NCBI RefSeq assembly: GCF_030253575.1
Contig: NC_080568.1
Span: 2,993,501-3,057,500, forward strand
Source: Rhododendron vialii
Lineage: Eukaryota > Streptophyta > Magnoliopsida > Ericales > Ericaceae
Direction: 5' to 3'
DNA length: 64,000 bases
Under the pieces are notes generated by a model. The model was given only the letters and a program-made list of their open reading frames with translations, did no database searches and had not been told where the DNA came from. Positions 58,816 to 64,000 of the stretch are shown here, in pieces; position 1 is the stretch's first letter; each line of letters begins with the position of its first letter. A program made the position numbers and the translations under genes.

Positions 58816-59155
58816 GGATTATGAAGTAGAGTTAGGGTTCTATAATAGTTGGGTACAAGAATATCATGGTTCAAGATATTAAAAAAAAAAAATCCTATGA
58901 TATCAAAGGGTTTTTAATGACTACCTCCTAGAGTTAAATTATAATAATACAAACACTTTAATAAAAGAATTATAATAAAATGTTTAAAAAAATGACTTGA
59001 AAATTCGGGTCGTTACCAAATTCGGGTCGTTACCAAAAATCAATATGGAGTTGATTTTTGTACCCCCAAATTGTTAACTTTGGAGAGTACGAAAATGAGT
59101 TGATTTCCGTACTCCCCCTGAGAGTGTGGTTTATGATTTGGGGAGTGCGAAAATC

Positions 59156-60688
59156 ACTCCCCAGGGAAAAAAAATGGAAGGAAAAATTTACTGTGAATCT
59201 AACTCTATTTTGACTTTCTTTCTTTTTCTCTCAAAAATCAAGCAAGGGAAGGATTTTTTTTTTTTAAACTTTTCTTTTTTTGCAATTTTTGTGTGTGTGC
59301 ATAAAATGAAAATATATTAAAGCATGCAAGTAGGAGTACATGATGGGGGATATTTGAACCTCATTAGCATCATCCTGTAATTTATTGATTCTTAATGCCC
59401 TTTGGCAAAGAACTTAACAAATAAATATAAATAAATAGAAGACTGTTCAAAAATATAATAATAAATAGAAGCTTGTTTGGTGGAGGGCACATATTTTTGC
59501 TAACTAAGAAACATGAATAATAGTAACAAGAAACATAGTAATATTAAAATCTAGCGAATATGGAATCATATTAATATTTGGGGTAAAATTAAATTCCCGT
59601 ATCGTAATTATTATTAAGTCGGATTGAACTTGTTTTGCTCCCGCGCTCCAAGGCTCGTCATAGACTCAAAAGGCCAATTACCATATTAGGACATTGTCCA
59701 TAATCAAGGGGAAATTCTAATTAAGCTTTGGCTTAAGTACGTCTTATGTACGTAATTAGTGTTGGAATTAAAGTTAGCTTAAATGATGAAGCATTCCAAG
59801 GTATAATTTCCCATGTCTTCCATAATACCCAATCGATTAATGCTCGTTTTATTTCTACTTTTGATCAAGGTAAGAAAGATCGATGCCCTCGTTGTTATGC
59901 ATCTATTTTGCGAAATACTTAGTGAAATAGATCATTTTATCAACCTTCAAAGCAAAAAAAAATACCTTTAATTATTGCGCATGTGGAAAAGATGTAAAGA
60001 AAATGGGTACGTTTGGTGTCAATTTTAGAAAGTTCCAAATATTTGGTTGGCAGCCTCGAACCAGGAAGGCAAGGCGCCGACCATCGATCAAAAAAGGACA
60101 AAAGATGTACAGACCTAAAGCCCAAAGCAACCGAATCACGGAACCCAAACCAAAAACAAGAGAAACATGCAAATCAAACTTCTACCTAAATCTGCCAAGC
60201 GAAGCTAAGAACAAACCAAAAAGGCCCCAAACAAATCAAATGCAAACTTAAAATTCCAATGAAAGAGAGTCATCATACTCCCTATCATCAATCTCATCTT
60301 CTTCCATCTCATTGACAATATTCTTCGAAGCATTCTCCCTCTCAGCGATTTTCTCCTCATTCATTTCAACAAATTTCGTCAAGTTAAAATTTATCCGTCC
60401 TCTGAATTTAACTCCGAACAGAATACTAGAGTCCATCACCTTATGCGCATATTCTTGTAGAGAAGGGAAGAGAATAAGAATCCTTCTGTAGATACCACAA
60501 AGTATAGGGCTCAGTTGACCACAAACAAATATCAAATCCTGCCGAGCAAAAAAAAAAACAAATATCAAATCTAGGGCTCAACTGGCCTTCCTCTTAGGTT
60601 TCCAACTTTGTATCACTATTTGGTACTCATCATTTATTCCTAAGACAAAATAGAGTGGGCCAGTACTCCTGCACTTTCAACTCACAAT
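59156..60688. other. Intergenic; no gene recognised
   Basis: 59763-59921 holds 52 open plus-strand codons with LNDEAFQGIISHVFHNTQS and CPRCYAS, reading like a coding relic but not recognised. 60248-60568 (-) is open with an acidic tail but has no known motif and no credible start. The remainder is AT-rich. Confidence 0.3.
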
Positions 60689-61006
60689 TCAACCACAATA
60701 CGGAAAATTGTTACTTGCTCCTAGGGCATCATGTGTCGGTATTTTAAGAGTTTTTATCACCTCACAATACACTAGTAAAAAGAAGACAAATGCAACTTGA
60801 TCATGAGCAGAAATAAGGCGGTGTTTGGTGTGGGCGAATATGAAATTTATTTGGAACATTTTTCCAGTGAATCTATTTATTCTTTCGTCGTGATTTTCAC
60901 TTTCACCTTTCCTATTCATCTCAACTACGGAAGCAGAAAGTAAACCAATTAATAATAGAAAAAGGCTACTAAATACAAAACAAAACCAAAAATCAAAGAA
61001 AGCCAT
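60689..61006 (-). CDS. Possible small secreted protein, unrecognised
   Basis: 105 residues from the first ATG at 61006, whose context AAAAGATGGCT is favourable in plants. Residues 1-29 look like a signal peptide (MAFFDFWFCFVF then SSLFLLLIGLLSAS), followed by a charged stretch (NRKGESENHDERINRF). The rest is not recognised, and part of the C-terminal half overlaps a dispersed repeat-like sequence (TACTTGCTC...GGGCATCATG). A truncated LINE sits about 100 bases upstream. It may be a real orphan gene, a first exon, or chance. Confidence 0.2.
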   Translation of the reverse strand: MAFFDFWFCFVFSSLFLLLIGLLSASVVEMNRKGESENHDERINRFTGKMFQINFIFAHTKHRLISAHDQVAFVFFLLVYCEVIKTLKIPTHDALGASNNFPYCG

Positions 61007-61125
61007 CTTTTGTGCCAAATTGTGTACCTACGACTTTCTATTTTGTTTCATGGCCATTTTATTGAAAAGCTACTTTTTTCGTATAATTGACCTAACTATT
61101 GTATCAACTATCACACATAAAGGCA

Positions 61126-61712
61126 GTTCAAGAAAAGGTAGCCACTAGATCAGCGTTATCAAGAAGGAATTTGATTCAGGAGGATCAGCCGTTATCATGC
61201 CCTCTGTGTTCCTTGCAATTAGTAACCCCCAATCATTTGTTTCTACATTGTCAGTTTTCTTGGAGTATTTGGTCATTGGTTGTCGACTGGTGGCATGTTG
61301 TGTGGGTATGCCCTTCATCCTTGGCAAACCTAACTTTATGGTGGTTCGACAGCAGGTTTGGAAATGTGGAGAAAAAGTTATGGAAAGCTTCTTTTTATGC
61401 TACACTCCTTGTGGTTTGTTCGGAATGACTATGTTTTCAACAACGCTACAACTAGTGTTGAGGAGGTGGGGGAGATTGTTAAAACTAGAGTAGCAATGTG
61501 GATGAAGTCCAAGTTAGAGATTAAGTTTTACTCGGTGGAGGACTTTAGGCTGTTTTTGGATGGTATCCAAAAGTTCAAATTGTAGTTCTTTTCTTGAGGC
61601 GTTGTAACTGTCCAACTTTCTGTTGGATGGTCTTGCGTTGTTTGTTTGTCTTTGTTTTCCCCCTCGATGTACCCTTTCGAGTTTTTAATAAATTTCGTTT
61701 GCCGAGAAAAAA
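61126..61712 (+). mobile_element. 5'-truncated LINE with ~20-bp target duplication
   Basis: AACTATCACACATAAAGGCA is found at 61106-61125 and at 61713-61732. The insert encodes the end of a reverse transcriptase: a zf-RVT zinc knuckle (CPLCSLQLVTPNHLFLHC, then WSIWSLVVDWW) and, after a frameshift near 61400, WFVRNDYVFNN, then a stop near 61583, a 3' UTR (CGATGTACCCTTTCGAG, TTAATAAATTTC) and GCCGAG plus poly(A). Only the last ~590 bases of the element are present. L1-type, without an RNase H domain here. Confidence 0.9.
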
Positions 61713-61732
61713 AACTATCACACATAAAGGCA

Positions 61733-62739
61733 ATGCATGCAATCTCGCACTCAAAAACGAAAGTAAAGCAAGAAAAATGAAGCTTTTAATTTACAAATTC
61801 TAACCAAATTAATACCCTCTGGCCGGCCAAAAACTAAAAGCAAATTAGTGTCTCTACCATATAGATCACATTTTGCTAATTAGGCCAAAAAACGATTTGG
61901 TTGCACTGCTTTTTCTTTTTTTTTTTCTTGGTTTGACTGTCAGGAGTATTGTCCTGGCCAGCTTACACATACGTTGACTAATCCCCTCCCATCTCCGGTC
62001 CGGTCAAAAACAGACAATTTACATCGGGACTAGAAAATTCATAAAAAATTATTTTCTTGCAGCTTGATTAAAAAAATCGAACCTTGGACAATCGTGTGGA
62101 AAGTAAGGCCACCAACCAACTGCCCGAATCCTTTGGGCTATGGTTGCTCTACTTTTATCAATTGACCAACTAGAAACAATGCAATGCATAAGTAACCTAT
62201 ATTGAATACATGCACCTTAAGGAACTGTTTCCATATCAACTAGCATGATTAGACTATTAAGGACTACTTACAATGTAAGCATCTTAATCTGCCTGATATG
62301 TTCTAGTAGTACTAAAATCTTGGCTTTTTAGCTTGAATTAATTAAAAACTTTGAGGGAAAAAAAAAGGTGTGAAAAGATTTATATATCTATATTAGTAGA
62401 ATGAAAAGGTGGGTTTCATATTTATTAGTCATGTGAAGTGTTTTCTTTTATTTGTACAAATAGCCTCAAAATTTATGTTACCCTATACTCGCATAGACAC
62501 TAAACTCTCAGATAGAGAGAAAGAGAGGACTACGATTTCGATTTGAATAAGTTTGTATACACAGATTAATGTGTATAGCTAGATTCGGATATAAATGTGT
62601 CAGAATACATATAAGCTCCACAATATAATGAAAAACCCACGAGCATCGGGATCTCAAACATCGGACGATTCTATAGACACATTTATGTTTTGACCTCTTC
62701 ATATAATACGTGTATGTACGTATAGTATTGGTCATTTCG
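61733..62739. other. Intergenic; one SINE
   Basis: No gene seen. Holds the SINE at 61925-62150; the rest is AT-rich with no conserved frame. Confidence 0.35.
61925..62150 (-). repeat. tRNA-derived SINE, Au-like
   Basis: On the minus strand: ATAGCCCAAAGGATTCGGG (A-box region), AAGGTTCGATTTTT (B box), and 3' block AACGTATGTGTAAGCTGGCCAGGACA, followed by a T/C-rich tail near 61915. Same family as 22411 and 51645. Confidence 0.7.
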
Positions 62740-62912
62740 ATTTAGGTACGTGACGTTTCTGAGGATGTGGATTTCTTTGGTGTTCAGTTGGCGTCTTGCC
62801 TTCTTTTAGGTCTCGGGTGGCTTTTGCCGGTGTGCCCTTGATCCTTTTAATCTCTGTAATCCTTTATAAAGATTAATAAATTCTTTTTGCTTAGCAACAA
62901 AAAAAAAAAAGA
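62740..62912 (+). mobile_element. LINE 3' end with poly(A)
   Basis: GGTCTCGGGTGGCTTTTGCC, GTGTGCCCTTGATCC, TCTCTGTAATCC and TTTATAAAGATTAATAAATTC, then TTGCTTAGC and about 12 A. This is the usual 3' UTR of plant L1-type LINEs. Only the tail is present; the target duplication was not identified. Confidence 0.65.
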
Positions 62913-63518
62913 AGGGAAAATCAGCAAAAGGATAAAAGGTCCTTCGAGTCTCTGACTTTCTGAAATCTGGGGAAAATCCAAAGTAATTAAATTCATCTCC
63001 AAATTACAAGAGAAAAGTGTTTAATTACAAAGCCAAAACAAATAATGATCGAGGATAGTAAAAAAGGGAGTAGGAAAATCAATTTCAATAACTAACTAAT
63101 ATTGGAAGGGAAGATATTAGTGAAATCAGTGATCTAAAACTATATCTTTGTCGTTAACTGAAATAGAATTATATTTATCGAATGGAAGTAGCTCTGTTTG
63201 TGATGATCGAATGTTCGATTTAGTTTTCGTGTTTACCTTTATTAATTCAAGATTTTTGAAGTTAATAGCCAGACAAATCTCTTCTAGCTCCAACAAGGTT
63301 CCAACAAGTATTTTTTGCTGGTACCGAACGTCGAACTTGCGAGCTCCGAGGGAATAGATGTTTTTTTGTTTACTTAACATGTCTTTACTCTATTTAGAGA
63401 ATTAAAGTACACATTCACGAAAATGTCAAAAATTGAAGTTGCATTTGTTGTAGTAATGGATTACAGGTGAAAAACGTACGTACAGCCAAACCAACCATGT
63501 GTACTAGTAGCACTACGC

Positions 63519-63564
<46 letters not shown>

Positions 63565-64000
63565 AGGCAAATTGTTTTCGTGGAAAGAAATACTGGCTCA
63601 GTTGTTTTAGTACCATATTTTAAACCCAGTTGTGATGGAAGCAAACGCCATGGGAATCCAACTTCCTCTGTTTGTTTGGCTTAGAAAATCAAAGGCCAAT
63701 CATCAACAAAGTATGAGAATCCAACTACTTCAGTTTTGTTTGGGAACTGAAGATCTTTGGTTCATAAAGATGGTATATCAATAGTGGTAAAAAAATAATA
63801 AAAAATAACTCACATCATTATTGGGGGATCGGCTCGATTATTTTGTACGTGTTTGGTTTGCTATTTCTCTTCCACTATCAATTGTATGAGAAACAAATCC
63901 ATCAACTAACCCCACTAACTCAGAATGAGAGATACTGCTAAGCACCCCCCTCCCCCGCCAAGCGGCCGATTCGGCCATTTATCTTGACAATCGAGAGCTC
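62913..64000. other. Intergenic to window edge; microsatellite and MITE end
   Basis: No gene recognised. (GA)n at 63522-63561. At 63928-64000, GATACTGCTAAGCACCCC and CCGCCAAGCGGCCGATTCGGCC look like the left end of an element of the 11803/23384 MITE family, cut by the window edge. Confidence 0.4.
63522..63561. repeat. (GA)n microsatellite
   Basis: About 20 uninterrupted GA units. Confidence 0.95.

Larger units (their letters stand above)
56960..59034. mobile_element. ~2-kb LTR-like block (TGTAACGCCCCG ... GTCGTTACC)
   Basis: Starts TGTAACGCCCCGATTTTTGG and ends AAAATTCGGGTCGTTACCA, an inverted pair as in the 3.6-kb LTR at 4212 (TGTAATATCCC / GGAGCGTTACA); the last ~17 bp are doubled. It includes tandem ~66-bp units, a CCTATTTATACTAG TATA-like box near 58311 and a long AT-rich tract. 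No coding sequence. A solo LTR of the same superfamily is likely, but no 5-bp duplication was found, so orientation and completeness are open. Confidence 0.55.
56925..59155. mobile_element. Foldback element split by an LTR-like block
   Basis: GTGATTTTCACACTCCCAAAATTGTAAACC at the left and GTTTATGATTTGGGGAGTGCGAAAATCAC at the right are inverted arms now 2.2 kb apart. The LTR-like block at 56960-59034 lies between them, next to the left arm. Without it the host would be about 150-200 bp. Confidence 0.65.

Noticed and set aside
60248..60568. 106-codon minus-strand frame with acidic tail
   Set aside because: No credible start, no family recognised, and it begins in a poly-A-containing region; left as unassigned.
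63126..63380. 84-codon minus-strand frame
   Set aside because: Looks partly protein-like but matches nothing I know, has no exon partners and lies in AT-rich DNA.

Overview
This is nuclear DNA of a flowering plant, most likely a dicot. The genes have short exons and long AT-rich introns and belong to plant families: plastidic glucose-6-phosphate dehydrogenase, a CaaX-ended HIPP metallochaperone, DUF4408/DUF761 and DUF1664. The rest is dense in MITEs, tRNA-derived SINEs, truncated LINEs, a TRIM and long solo LTRs. I see no bacterial, organellar or viral backbone. The species cannot be fixed from the window alone.

Genes, left to right. 625-2799 (-): 5' part (4 exons) of a plastid-targeted G6PDH gene, the rest lying beyond base 1. 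10350-10928 (-): single-exon DUF4408/DUF761 membrane protein. 13461-17087 (-): four-exon OTU-type deubiquitinase, with a decayed copy of its 5' end and promoter at 18404-18765. 20302-22021 (-): five-exon HIPP with two heavy-metal-binding domains. 26559-28303 (+): two-exon multi-pass membrane protein (DUF7733-like). 32788-33561 (+): plant-specific single-exon gene interrupted by one in-frame TAG where a tryptophan codon is expected. 42648-50201 (+): 14-exon DUF1664 membrane/coiled-coil gene whose reading frame needs two GC-AG introns. A weak candidate for a small secreted protein lies at 60689-61006 (-).

Between the genes the DNA is mostly nested transposons. 3906-8973 is a four-level nest: a short LTR-like insertion (site duplication CTTAG) split by a 3.6-kb solo LTR (GGGAG), which itself holds a foldback MITE; beside it sits a Harbinger-like MITE that has grown a ~620-bp ACC repeat. 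35780-37770 is a LINE RNase H fragment cut up by three foldback MITEs. 38107-38478 is an almost perfect GC-rich palindrome. 56925-59155 is a foldback element split by a ~2-kb LTR-like block containing ~66-bp tandem repeats. Three gene introns carry readable insertions: a complete TRIM, a hAT MITE with a perfect 8-bp duplication, and two LINE insertions reduced to little more than a poly(A) tail.

The genes are unrelated housekeeping or plant-specific loci and do not form an operon or pathway. The points most worth checking are the single-stop gene at 33160, the two GC-AG introns, the duplicated OTU promoter, the tandem copies of the OTU exon-1 splice donor, and the palindromes as possible small-RNA sources. 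I did not find a convincing new multi-gene system.
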